Positions 1 to 6,782 are shown, counted from the stretch's first letter. The stretch: DNA of 10,698 nucleotides from CBFGRU01 sp965651255 (GCA_965651255.1 CBFGRU010000092.1:1-10698), one strand, 5' to 3'. Numbers and translations: made by a program. The notes: generated by a model from the letters alone, not told the origin.

Positions 1-73
1 CAGCGGCCGTGTGGCACACTTGTTGCCTTTTCGCACGGTGCGCCCGGCCCCTTCTTTCTGCGCGGACGCTGAA

Positions 74-102
74 TTGACACGGAACGCCTGATCTGCTTCG
101 AT
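74..102 (+). promoter_or_regulatory. Possible promoter for the ALDH-like gene (leaderless transcript?)
   Basis: A perfect -35 hexamer TTGACA lies at 74-79. A 17-nt spacer places a poor -10 (TTCGAT, 97-102; three of six consensus bases) so that transcription would start at about 109-110, on the ATG itself. No Shine-Dalgarno sequence is visible before this ATG, which would fit a leaderless mRNA. The -10 is weak, and the gene could equally be downstream in an operon that begins left of the window. Nothing else can be supported in bases 1-109. Confidence 0.27.
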
Positions 103-109
103 CGTTTGT

Positions 110-1006
110 ATGACCAGTCGTGTGATCGTGACCAGAACGCACAAACTCTTCATCAACGGCGCGTTTCCGCGCTCTGAATCCGGTCGATCGTTGCCTGTCG
201 CCGGCGCGAAAGGTGAAATCATCGCGCACCTGTGTCTCGCTTCGCGCAAGGACTGGCGCGAAGCGGTCGAGGCGGCCGCGAAGGCGCAGCCGGGCTGGTG
301 GAACCGCACCGCGTACAACCGCGGGCAGATCCTCTACCGGCTCGCGGAGATGCTCGAAGGGCGGAAGGCGGAGTTCATTGATGCGCTCAAGAGCGTGCCG
401 ACGCGCGCGAGGGGCAAGGCGAATACGGGTGCGATGACCGCTGCGAAGGAAGTCGATCTCGCGATCGACCGGCTGGTCTGCTTCGCGGGGTGGTGCGACA
501 AGTTCACGACGATCCTCGGCGGTGAGAATCCCGTCGCCGGACCGTTCTACAACTTCACGACGCCCGAGCCGATCGGTGTGGCCGCGCTCGTCGCGCCGGA
601 TCGGCCGGCGTTGCTCGGCCTGATTTCGTTGCTTGCGCCGGCGCTCTGTGCGGGGAATGCCTGCGTGTTGTTCGCGGGCGAAGCGAACCCGATTCCCGCG
701 TGTCTGCTTGGCGAAGTGTGCGCGACGAGCGATGTCCCCGCGGGCGTGGTGAACATCCTCACCGGCTCGCGCCCGGAACTGTTGAAGGAAATCGCGAACC
801 ACCGCAACGTCGGCCTCATCGCCGCTGCGGGCTTGAACGGCGATGATCGCCGCACGCTCGAACTCGGCAGCGCTGACAACCTCAAGCGCGTGACCGTGTT
901 CGACTGGAAGGAAGCGGACTACCGCGATCCGGATGTCTGCGAGAATCCCTGGACAATCGAACCGTTCGTCGACCTCAAGACGATCTGGCACCCGAGCGCG
1001 ATGTAG
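110..1006 (+). CDS. Short aldehyde dehydrogenase-like protein lacking the catalytic domain
   Basis: 298 residues, against about 480-500 for a working aldehyde dehydrogenase. Only the N-terminal, NAD-binding part of the fold is present. The opening HKLFINGAFPRSESG (11-25) is the usual ALDH first strand, PEPIGVAALVAP (152-163) matches the PxGVVAxIxPWN region, and APALCAGNACVLF (176-188) and VPAGVVNILTG (209-219) match the APALAAGN and PxGVVNVVxG motifs. The Lys of the KPSE motif is replaced (LFAGEANP, 187-194), the PWN Asn is lost (APDRP), and the chain ends before the catalytic Glu and Cys. The ending KTIWHP (290-295) is clean, with no frameshift remnant, and I recall similar endings in short ALDH partners encoded beside full-length ALDHs. 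I infer a conserved pseudo-enzyme, perhaps a partner subunit resembling the degenerate C-terminal domain of ALDH16, rather than a fresh pseudogene. The first in-frame ATG was used; no ribosome-binding site is evident. The gene converges on pilB. Confidence 0.85.
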   Translation: MTSRVIVTRTHKLFINGAFPRSESGRSLPVAGAKGEIIAHLCLASRKDWREAVEAAAKAQPGWWNRTAYNRGQILYRLAEMLEGRKAEFIDALKSVPTRARGKANTGAMTAAKEVDLAIDRLVCFAGWCDKFTTILGGENPVAGPFYNFTTPEPIGVAALVAPDRPALLGLISLLAPALCAGNACVLFAGEANPIPACLLGEVCATSDVPAGVVNILTGSRPELLKEIANHRNVGLIAAAGLNGDDRRTLELGSADNLKRVTVFDWKEADYRDPDVCENPWTIEPFVDLKTIWHPSAM

Positions 1007-1011
1007 TGAAG

Positions 1012-1043
1012 CGCGAGCCGCATCGTCTCCGATGCGGTTCGTG
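1012..1043 (+). terminator. Hairpin terminator candidate after the ALDH-like gene
   Basis: Five bases after the stop codon lies a 14-bp stem (1012-1025 with 1030-1043; two G-T pairs) closed by a TCTC tetraloop; core arms are CCGCATCG and CGATGCGG. The bases that follow (TGACCTTCC) are not a T-tract, so it does not meet the classical intrinsic terminator rule. Position and strength suggest transcript-end formation or 3'-end protection. Confidence 0.6.
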
Positions 1044-1076
1044 TGACCTTCCTAAGAAGTTCATTGCACATCAACC

Positions 1077-1119
1077 CGCCGCCAGGCGGCGACGCGAAAC
1101 GCATCACAATTCTGCGTTT
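1077..1119. terminator. Two inverted repeats in the convergent intergenic region
   Basis: CGCCGCC (1077-1083) and GGCGGCG (1085-1091) are exact inverted repeats around one base, forming a GC-rich hairpin of five pairs with a five-base loop. Immediately beyond, AAACGCA (1097-1103) and TGCGTTT (1113-1119) are exact inverted repeats with a 9-nt loop, followed by one further T. They lie between the convergent stop codons (1006 and 1136), so a bidirectional terminator serving pilB on the minus strand is plausible. T-tracts are short. Confidence 0.4.
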
Positions 1120-1135
1120 TCCCGATTTGAGATTC

Positions 1136-3109
1136 TCAGATCGTCGCTTCGGTCACGCGCAATACTTCTTCAACGGTCGTGCGGCCCTGCTGCACCTTGT
1201 TGAAGCCGTCCTCGCGCAGCGTCACCATGCCGCGTTCCGTGCAGATGCGGCGGAACTCGGTGACGTTCGGGTTCTTCGCCACCTCATCGCGCAGGTAGTC
1301 ATCGAGCACGAGCAGTTCGTACAGACCGACGCGACCGGCGTACCCGGTTTCACGGCACTTTGAGCAGCCCTTGCCTTCCTTGAGCGTCTCCGCCGTCACG
1401 CCGTGCATCACGAGGAAGTCCATCATTTCGTGTTTCACCGGCACATCCTGCATGCAGCCCTGGCAGATGCGGCGCACGAGTCGCTGCGCCATCACGCTGT
1501 TGAGCGCCGCACCGATGAGGAACGGCTCGATGCCGATGTTGATCATGCGCGTCACCGACGACGGCGCATCGTTCGTGTGCAGCGTGGAAAGCACCAGGTG
1601 GCCGGTGAGCGCGGCCTGGATCGCGATGGTCGCGGTTTCCATATCGCGGATTTCGCCGACCATGATCACATCGGGGTCCTGTCGCAAGAGCGCTTTGAGC
1701 GCCTTCGCGAAGGTCATGCCGATCTTGTCGTGCGTCTGAATCTGCGTGATCGCGCCGAGGTTGTATTCCACCGGGTCTTCAACGGTCGAAACGTTCAGCT
1801 TCTGCGTATCGAGCTGACGCAGCGATGAGTACAGCGTGGTCGTCTTACCCGATCCCGTCGGGCCGGTGACAAGAATGATGCCGTGCGGCTGCTCGATCTG
1901 GTTCTTCCAGATCGTGAGCGCATCCTGCGAGAAGCCGAGATCGTCCAGCGAGACCTGGATCGAGCGGTTGTCGAGAATACGCATGACGGTCTTTTCGCCG
2001 TGCGCGGTGGGCAGGGTCGATACGCGCAGGTCGAGCTTGCGGCCCATGACCGTCGCGCGGATGCGGCCGTCCTGCGGCAAGCGGCGCTCGGCGATGTCCA
2101 GGTTCGCCATGATCTTCAGGCGCGAGGTAATCGCCGCGTGCATGCGCCACGGCGGATTCATCATCTCGAACAGGATGCCGTCGATGCGGAATCGCACCTT
2201 CAGCTTCTTCTCACCCGGCTCGATGTGAATATCGCTCGCGCCTTCTTTCAGCGCCGTCTGGATGATGTGGTTCACATACCGGACAACCGGCGAAGACTCG
2301 GCTTCCTCAGCGAAGTCGCCATCTTCAAGGTCTTCCTTGACGACTTCGACATCGTCCTCATCCACATCGGCGAGGAGTTCATCAACGTCGTACTCCTCGG
2401 CCTCTTCCTCGTTGAAGGTTTCAATGACGCCGCGAATGTCGTATCCCGTCACCAGCACCGGCTTGATCGACTGCACATGACAGCGACGGGCGACCTCATC
2501 CAGCAGAAACACATCGTGGGCGCGGGTTGTGCCGACAACGAGACGAGACCCCTCACGCCGCAGCGGCATGACCAGGTGTTCCTTGCAGAATTCAACACCC
2601 AGCCGGCGGAAGGCGCGGCTGTCAACCGCGTGATCATCATCAAAGTCGATGCGTTCAAACGGCATGCCGCAGAGCAGAGCAACCGCCTGCTGCACTTCCG
2701 TTTCATCAACGCCCATTTCGATCAGAACCTCACTGATCGCCTTCCCCGGTGATTGCTTCTGCACGCGACGCGCCGTCGTGAGCAGATCGGGCTTGATCGC
2801 GCCGGACTGCAGCAACGATTCGCCGATGTCTGCCTGAGTCGCGACAGCGGCTTCCGGCTGATACATCGCCAGCAGTGTGGGGTGGGTCTCCAGCGACGCG
2901 AGCGCACCGGCATTGAAATCCGCTTCCAGTCGATCCGACCAGCGACGCTGCGGCCCGGATGGCGCGGGGCGCTTCTTCACCGGTGCAGCAGTGACCGGCG
3001 GCGCGGGCGATGAGGGCGGCGGCGCACTGTCCGGCGATGGCTCCTTCGGAGCCGAATCATCCGGCAGGGCCAGGTCGTTCAGCAGATCATCAAAGTTGAA
3101 CTTGCTCAC
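1136..3109 (-). CDS. pilB: Type IV pilus / type II secretion assembly ATPase (PilB/GspE family)
   Basis: 657-residue cytoplasmic secretion ATPase; a hexamer of this family drives assembly of pilins or pseudopilins. Order: a Pro/Ser/Ala-rich tail (about 18-55), a tandem MshEN-like N-domain (about 92-150) with its globular continuation to about 230, a strongly acidic linker (234-271), then the motor. Motor motifs: Asp box SDIHIEP (292-298), Walker A GPTGSGKT (416-423), Walker B DPDVIMVGEIRD (478-489), His box GHLVLSTLHTND (503-514). A zinc-type tetracysteine is present (C549, C552, C582, C585), which marks assembly ATPases (GspE/PilB) rather than the retraction ATPase PilT. The start is GTG, with GAGGA about 10 nt upstream; the next in-frame Met is residue 82, inside conserved sequence. 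It is the last gene of the pilM-N-O block, 54 bp after the PilP/GspC-like gene. Naming as pilB rather than gspE rests on separate PilM and PilN genes next door; the ATPase alone does not decide it. Confidence 0.95.
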   Translation of the reverse strand: MSKFNFDDLLNDLALPDDSAPKEPSPDSAPPPSSPAPPVTAAPVKKRPAPSGPQRRWSDRLEADFNAGALASLETHPTLLAMYQPEAAVATQADIGESLLQSGAIKPDLLTTARRVQKQSPGKAISEVLIEMGVDETEVQQAVALLCGMPFERIDFDDDHAVDSRAFRRLGVEFCKEHLVMPLRREGSRLVVGTTRAHDVFLLDEVARRCHVQSIKPVLVTGYDIRGVIETFNEEEAEEYDVDELLADVDEDDVEVVKEDLEDGDFAEEAESSPVVRYVNHIIQTALKEGASDIHIEPGEKKLKVRFRIDGILFEMMNPPWRMHAAITSRLKIMANLDIAERRLPQDGRIRATVMGRKLDLRVSTLPTAHGEKTVMRILDNRSIQVSLDDLGFSQDALTIWKNQIEQPHGIILVTGPTGSGKTTTLYSSLRQLDTQKLNVSTVEDPVEYNLGAITQIQTHDKIGMTFAKALKALLRQDPDVIMVGEIRDMETATIAIQAALTGHLVLSTLHTNDAPSSVTRMINIGIEPFLIGAALNSVMAQRLVRRICQGCMQDVPVKHEMMDFLVMHGVTAETLKEGKGCSKCRETGYAGRVGLYELLVLDDYLRDEVAKNPNVTEFRRICTERGMVTLREDGFNKVQQGRTTVEEVLRVTEATI

Positions 3110-3163
3110 GGACGCCGATTCCTCAACGGTTCTGCGGGTGTGCGATACTCGAACACGAGCGAC

Positions 3164-3949
3164 TCAGCGAGTCATCGTGAGTGTCGTACGGAACGTGAAT
3201 GCCGTCTCCTGATCCGTCGCGATCAACACCACCGAATAATCATCAATCTCTTCGACGGTGAAGGTCACGTTGTCGCGTTCGACCTTGATGGTGTCGCCCG
3301 CGTAGACCACGCGACCGCTGATGTTCGCCGCCGGGCTCGATCCGCGCAGCACCATCATCAGGCGCAGATTCTTCACCGCGCGGTCGCAGGAATCGGAAAA
3401 CGCCTTCCGCAGCCGCGCCAATTCTTCGCGGCGCTTCGCTTCGGCCTGATCATCGACCGCCGGGGCACCGGAGGTGGTTTCCGTCTTCTTCTCCTCGAAC
3501 AGAACGAACGGGTTCTTCTGTACCTCGTTGACCGAGACCTGTCGATCGGTGCGATCATCGGTGAGAGCGGAGAGGGCCTTCTCCTCATCCTCGGCCTTGA
3601 TCACCTGGAACGGATCTTCTGAGTTCTTCTTCTCCCCGCCCGCCAGGGATGAGAGGAACCCCTCGATCGTTGCTTCCAGCGTGGCATCGCCGCTGCCACC
3701 CGCAGCCGCCCGGCTGATGGTGCGCATCGAGTACAGGCCGGCGGCCGAGGCAATGATCACCACCGCAATCAGAATCGTGCTCGAACGAAAACGCTTCTTC
3801 GGCTCATCCAGTCCGGCAAGGCCGCCATCGCTTTCGCTGAAGTCGCCGACGCCGAGCGGACGAACCTTCGGCTCATCTTCGGGGTGAAAGGTGTTCATAC
3901 TGTCCTGGTTGCCATTGTTCACGACCGACTCCTCGCTGCTTCGACTCAT
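3164..3949 (-). CDS. PilP/GspC-like inner-membrane linker protein (divergent)
   Basis: 261 residues that I do not recognise as a named family, but the architecture is telling. A charged cytoplasmic N-terminus (1-55) precedes one transmembrane helix (57-75). A long low-complexity, Lys/Glu-rich periplasmic linker follows (about 80-185), then a compact beta-rich C-terminal domain (195-258). That domain reads L-x-L-x-x-V-L-R-G, then ISGRVVYAGDTI (210-221), VTFTVEEIDDYSVVLIA and a final FTFRTTLTM. This resembles the homology-region domain of GspC and the C-terminal domain of PilP, which contact the secretin. It sits exactly where pilP follows pilO in type IV pilus operons. I infer it couples the PilMNO platform to an outer-membrane secretin. 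The ATG at 3949 has only a weak GGTGG and lies beside a strong hairpin; the ATG at 3898 (residue 18), preceded by AGGA, is a real alternative and keeps the membrane helix. Confidence 0.7.
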   Translation of the reverse strand: MSRSSEESVVNNGNQDSMNTFHPEDEPKVRPLGVGDFSESDGGLAGLDEPKKRFRSSTILIAVVIIASAAGLYSMRTISRAAAGGSGDATLEATIEGFLSSLAGGEKKNSEDPFQVIKAEDEEKALSALTDDRTDRQVSVNEVQKNPFVLFEEKKTETTSGAPAVDDQAEAKRREELARLRKAFSDSCDRAVKNLRLMMVLRGSSPAANISGRVVYAGDTIKVERDNVTFTVEEIDDYSVVLIATDQETAFTFRTTLTMTR

Positions 3950-3955
3950 TCACCA

Positions 3956-3996
3956 CCGCACACTCGACACGACCATGGCGCCGCGTGCGAGTGCGG
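3956..3996 (-). promoter_or_regulatory. Intercistronic hairpin between pilO and the PilP/GspC-like gene
   Basis: On the mRNA (minus) strand the segment directly after the pilO stop codon folds as CCG-CACTCG-CACG against CGTG-CGAGTG-CGG, 13 pairs with bulges of two bases and one base on the 3' side and a 12-nt loop. It ends six bases before the ATG at 3949 and covers part of its weak ribosome-binding sequence. Likely roles are transcript protection, differential expression, or gating of the downstream start. Confidence 0.5.
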
Positions 3997-4596
3997 TCAG
4001 TTCGTCGATTTGTTCTCTGACGATTCGTAGTAGATGCTGAGTACGAACTCCGCTTCCATCGATCCTTCGGGAAGCTCCTTGCCCTGCGTGTTCTTCGGCC
4101 CGCGCAGTGTGCGCAGTCGGCCCGCCCCGGCGCGCACGATCTTCATCTGATGCACGCGCGTGATGCGCGGAAGCTGTTCAAGCTCGAGCAGGAACTGATA
4201 GAATCCGTCGAAGTCGCCGAACATCTGGTACTTCAGCGGAAGTTCCATGTACGTCGCCGCCGGCACGGGTGATTCCGGGTGCGTGCCGATGATCTCCAGG
4301 CGGTTCTTCTCCGCGAGGGTCCACACCTGGTCGAGAATGCCTTCGATGCCCTGCTCAGATGGCAGTTTCGCCTCGATCATTTCGATCGCGCCGTTCCATT
4401 CCTGAATGGCGGCACCGAGATTGTCGATCCGCGCCGACACTTCGCGCAGCTGCTCAAGCTTGGCGGTCTTGACCTCAACCTCGCGCTCGGCCTGAAGAAT
4501 CTCTTCGTTCCGGGGCTTGAAGACGAAGGCAAATGACGCGACCGGCACGGCCAGCAGCACGACAAGAAAAATCAATTCACGCAGTCCGAAACGCAT
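3997..4596 (-). CDS. pilO: Type IV pilus alignment platform protein PilO
   Basis: 199 residues, a normal length for PilO. A short cytoplasmic stub is followed by one transmembrane helix (8-26), a coiled coil (about 31-78, heptad-like Glu/Leu/Lys), then the periplasmic ferredoxin-like domain. The domain carries the family pattern LP near 78, YMELPLKYQMFGDFDGFYQF (116-135) and LELEQLPRITRVHQMKI (137-153), ending in a hydrophobic strand (FVLSIYY, 184-190). PilO forms heterodimers with PilN in the inner membrane and binds PilP; in type II secretion the equivalent is GspM. The ATG lies 3 bp after the pilN stop codon, with the ribosome-binding run GGAGGGG inside the end of pilN, so translation is probably coupled. 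Confidence 0.9.
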   Translation of the reverse strand: MRFGLRELIFLVVLLAVPVASFAFVFKPRNEEILQAEREVEVKTAKLEQLREVSARIDNLGAAIQEWNGAIEMIEAKLPSEQGIEGILDQVWTLAEKNRLEIIGTHPESPVPAATYMELPLKYQMFGDFDGFYQFLLELEQLPRITRVHQMKIVRAGAGRLRTLRGPKNTQGKELPEGSMEAEFVLSIYYESSENKSTN

Positions 4597-4599
4597 GGT

Positions 4600-5424
4600 T
4601 CAGCGCCCCTCCCGATCGTTACTGGTCGCGTTGGCCGTGTTCCCGCCGGTGCCGCCCATCGGCACGAGGAACCGCATCTCATCGCTCATCGGATCACGCA
4701 GATGTCGCGGCACCTGAAGCGGGTCGATGCCGCGGACATCCGCCTTCGGGTCCAGCCGCATCTCGACACGAAACTCCTGCAACTGCGCTTCATCCACCAG
4801 CGCCTGCACCGAGTACTTCAATGACACATCCTTCAGCAACGGATGAGCGACGAGTTCCGCGATGTACTGCGACACTTCACGGTCGGTCGGCGCCAGGCCC
4901 ACCATCGCGATCGTCACGTCGTACATCGGGGGATCGACCTTTCGCTCCTCCATCGCCTCTTCGCGGGTCGCGCCGCCCTTGGTCGGTTGCTTCGGCGCGG
5001 TCTTGCCCTTGAGGTTGCCCGTGGCCTTCTCGTTCACCGGCTTCACCGGCGGCTTGACCGGTACCGACTTCAACTCGAATTCCAGCAGACTCAAGCGCGG
5101 CGGCATGCGGTTGATGAATTCCGCCAGCATGATCGACCGCGGCACGCGCTCGACCAGCGCGATGGCAACCTCGGCCTTGTTGAGCATGCGCTCACGCTGC
5201 TTCTCAAGCTCGTTCAGCTCCTCGATCTTCGCTGCAGCATCCTGAAACTGCTGGTTGATCGAGGCCTGGGCGGCCTTCACCTGCGACCACTGCCGGTTGG
5301 TCACCAGAAACGCGCCGAAGACCGCGAACATCACCACGACGAACAGCGTGAGACTGATCACGTTGGTGCGCTTCTCGGCCTGATGGGCCAGGTAATCGTC
5401 GGGCAGAAAACTTGCGTCAGTCAT
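4600..5424 (-). CDS. pilN: Type IV pilus alignment platform protein PilN, with insertion and long tail
   Basis: 274 residues from ATG 5424. The cytoplasmic N-terminus SFLPDDYLAHQAEKR (5-19) corresponds to the INLLPxxY segment of PilN that docks into PilM. A transmembrane helix (about 23-43), a coiled coil (45-85) and a periplasmic ferredoxin-like domain follow. The protein exceeds usual PilN length (about 180-210) because of a Pro/Lys-rich insertion (about 121-168) and a tail after 230 rich in Asp/Pro and then Gly/Asn. Start choice: a longer frame begins at TTG 5442, but AAGGA (5434-5438 on the plus strand) sits 9 nt before ATG 5424, and that ATG gives the canonical N-terminus. Twenty-five bases separate it from pilM. 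In type II secretion the same part is fused with PilM as GspL; here the two are separate, which favours a pilus-type system. Confidence 0.88.
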   Translation of the reverse strand: MTDASFLPDDYLAHQAEKRTNVISLTLFVVVMFAVFGAFLVTNRQWSQVKAAQASINQQFQDAAAKIEELNELEKQRERMLNKAEVAIALVERVPRSIMLAEFINRMPPRLSLLEFELKSVPVKPPVKPVNEKATGNLKGKTAPKQPTKGGATREEAMEERKVDPPMYDVTIAMVGLAPTDREVSQYIAELVAHPLLKDVSLKYSVQALVDEAQLQEFRVEMRLDPKADVRGIDPLQVPRHLRDPMSDEMRFLVPMGGTGGNTANATSNDREGR

Positions 5425-5433
5425 CCCTGGTGG

Positions 5434-5438
5434 TCCTT
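5434..5438 (-). promoter_or_regulatory. Ribosome-binding site of pilN
   Basis: AAGGA on the minus strand, 9 nt before the ATG at 5424. It overlaps the codons just after the alternative TTG start at 5442 and so argues for the shorter protein. Confidence 0.6.
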
Positions 5439-5449
5439 GCAACGTTCAT

Positions 5450-6619
5450 TCAGAAACTCGCGCCGGCACAGAGTCCGGCCGCGACCGCCCAGCCGGGCTG
5501 CGGCTCGCCCATCGCGACACCGTCAATCACCGCGGCTTCATCCCGCACCAACCGTGCGAGCGGATCGCCCAAACGTCCCGGCAACTCCAGCGCCTGCGCG
5601 ATGGACCGGCAGACGCCGATGTGTCGCGCCTCGCCGCCGAGGAAGATCGCACGCGACACGCGCCGATCCTGAAACAGCGATCCGTGATACCGCAGACACA
5701 TCCCAATCTCATCCACGACCGCTTCGATGAACTCACCCAGGTTGAAGGCCGAGGTGTCGGCCGTCTCTGCCACCGCTGCGCTCATCGTGGCGACCGCAGC
5801 ACCCGCAGTGCGCGGCATGCTGATTGAATGTTCAGGCAGCGTGCCCGAGGCCTGTCGGGCCTTCGCAAGCGAATCGACTTCGATCGCACACCGCGCAACA
5901 CGACGCGCGCGGGCAGCGACCTTCTCACACTCAAGTTCCGATGCCACCTGCGCATCAAGGTGACGCCCGCCCCACTGAATGATCTTCGAGAAGACCAGAT
6001 CGCGACCGTGACTGATCGCCACTTTTGTGCTGCCCCAGCCGATGTCGATGTACAACTCGGTCGTGAGCTTGTCTTCATCGCGGCGATGCAGATGATCGAA
6101 TGACCAGACCATCGCATGCTGTTCGGTATGAACACCCGCGACCTCGAGTTTGCACTTCTTCAGCAGCTCAACCTGCTTCATCACGATGTCGCGCGGAACG
6201 GCGAAGCAGATGGTCTCGATCCGCTGGGCGGCCTTGGCGGCATCAGCCACTTCAACCGAACGCACGACGATGCTCGAAGGGTTCCACCCCATCTGGATCT
6301 GCAATTGCGTCTTGATCTGTTCATCCCGATCGGCACCCGCCTGAAGCTGCAAGTGCTGCACATAGGTGGAGGACGATGGGATCGAGCAAACGGCCCTGCG
6401 GCCGCGAAACTTCGCACGGCGGATAACCGGCGGAAGCTCTTCATTCAGGAATCGAAAGCGCGCTTCGGTGTCGCCGCGCGCTTCATCCGGAATCTCAAGC
6501 TCCGCCGCGGCAATGAGCGACGGGGCCACGCCGCCCGAGATTTGCAACAACTTCACCGACGACAGACCAAAGTCGATCGCCACCGGCGAAGATTGAGTTG
6601 AAAACATCGAAAAGGCCAT
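5450..6619 (-). CDS. pilM: Type IV pilus biogenesis protein PilM (actin-like ATPase)
   Basis: 389-residue cytoplasmic actin/FtsA-fold protein that binds the PilN N-terminus and anchors the inner-membrane platform. Visible motifs: phosphate-1 loop VAIDFGLSSVKLLQI (13-27), phosphate-2 loop LYIDIGWGSTKVAI (189-202), and the adenosine-site strand IFLGGEARHIGV (325-336). The 1B/1C-type region lies between, and a variable Ala-rich insertion spans about 255-292. Start choice: the frame stays open upstream to 6700, but the ATG at 6619 has GGAGG four bases before it and leads directly into the conserved Asp-Phe-Gly strand, while the upstream extension resembles no PilM N-terminus. It is the first gene of the pilus block, after a 163-bp gap from mqnB. 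Confidence 0.92.
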   Translation of the reverse strand: MAFSMFSTQSSPVAIDFGLSSVKLLQISGGVAPSLIAAAELEIPDEARGDTEARFRFLNEELPPVIRRAKFRGRRAVCSIPSSSTYVQHLQLQAGADRDEQIKTQLQIQMGWNPSSIVVRSVEVADAAKAAQRIETICFAVPRDIVMKQVELLKKCKLEVAGVHTEQHAMVWSFDHLHRRDEDKLTTELYIDIGWGSTKVAISHGRDLVFSKIIQWGGRHLDAQVASELECEKVAARARRVARCAIEVDSLAKARQASGTLPEHSISMPRTAGAAVATMSAAVAETADTSAFNLGEFIEAVVDEIGMCLRYHGSLFQDRRVSRAIFLGGEARHIGVCRSIAQALELPGRLGDPLARLVRDEAAVIDGVAMGEPQPGWAVAAGLCAGASF

Positions 6620-6623
6620 GCAC

Positions 6624-6628
6624 CCTCC
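6624..6628 (-). promoter_or_regulatory. Ribosome-binding site of pilM
   Basis: GGAGG on the minus strand, four bases before the ATG at 6619. It decides between this start and the longer open frame reaching 6700. Confidence 0.7.
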
Positions 6629-6664
6629 AGCGATCGGACGGCAATGCCGGACCTTCAGCGTGAA

Positions 6665-6692
6665 GAACCGGTATGGGACCATCGACCGGTTC
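6665..6692 (-). promoter_or_regulatory. 28-bp inverted repeat upstream of pilM, operator candidate
   Basis: GAACCGGT (6665-6672) and ACCGGTTC (6685-6692) are perfect 8-bp inverted repeats. Inside them ATGG (6673-6676) and CCAT (6679-6682) are also inverted, so the element is nearly symmetric throughout, with a 2-bp asymmetry. It lies 46-73 bp before the pilM start codon, in the only gap large enough to hold a promoter for the pilus operon. A regulator-binding dyad or an mRNA leader hairpin are both possible. I could not recognise a convincing -35/-10 pair nearby. Confidence 0.45.
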
Positions 6693-6745
6693 ACGCCCAT
6701 GGTTGAGCGGGGGTTTCGGAGAGTGGTGCGAAGAATTGCGGATCA

Positions 6746-6768
6746 GTGCGATCGGGGCGGCATCGCAC
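6746..6768 (-). terminator. Hairpin terminator candidate after mqnB
   Basis: GTGCGAT (6746-6752) and ATCGCAC (6762-6768) form a perfect 7-bp stem with a 9-nt GC-rich loop, 14 bases downstream of the mqnB stop codon. No T-tract follows. It supports separating the mqnB transcript from the pil operon. Confidence 0.45.
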
Positions 6769-6782
6769 ACCCCAGTGCCGGG

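Noticed and set aside
1..80. Minus-strand frame from a GTG near base 80 running off the left edge, and a plus-strand frame ending at 72
   Set aside because: Fewer than 30 codons each, no ribosome-binding site and no recognisable motif; too little to call a gene.
110..1006. ALDH-like gene as a frameshifted pseudogene
   Set aside because: No downstream remnant of the catalytic domain appears in any frame after 1006; instead a strong hairpin follows the stop within five bases.
1883..2752. Plus-strand open frame (289 codons) opposite pilB
   Set aside because: Antisense to the ATPase motor and N-domain; composition and lack of motifs mark it as a shadow frame.
5425..5442. TTG start for pilN (six extra residues)
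   Set aside because: The AAGGA site lies between this TTG and the ATG at 5424, and the ATG gives the usual PilN N-terminus.
4843..5730. Long plus-strand open frame (295 codons) opposite pilN/pilM
   Set aside because: It lies fully antisense to well-supported pilN and pilM, is extremely Arg/His-rich with no domain pattern, and arises from the GC-rich codon structure of the real genes.
6620..6700. Upstream extension of pilM (27 extra residues)
   Set aside because: It would precede the GGAGG site at 6624-6628 and the conserved start of the actin-like fold, and would overlap the 28-bp dyad.
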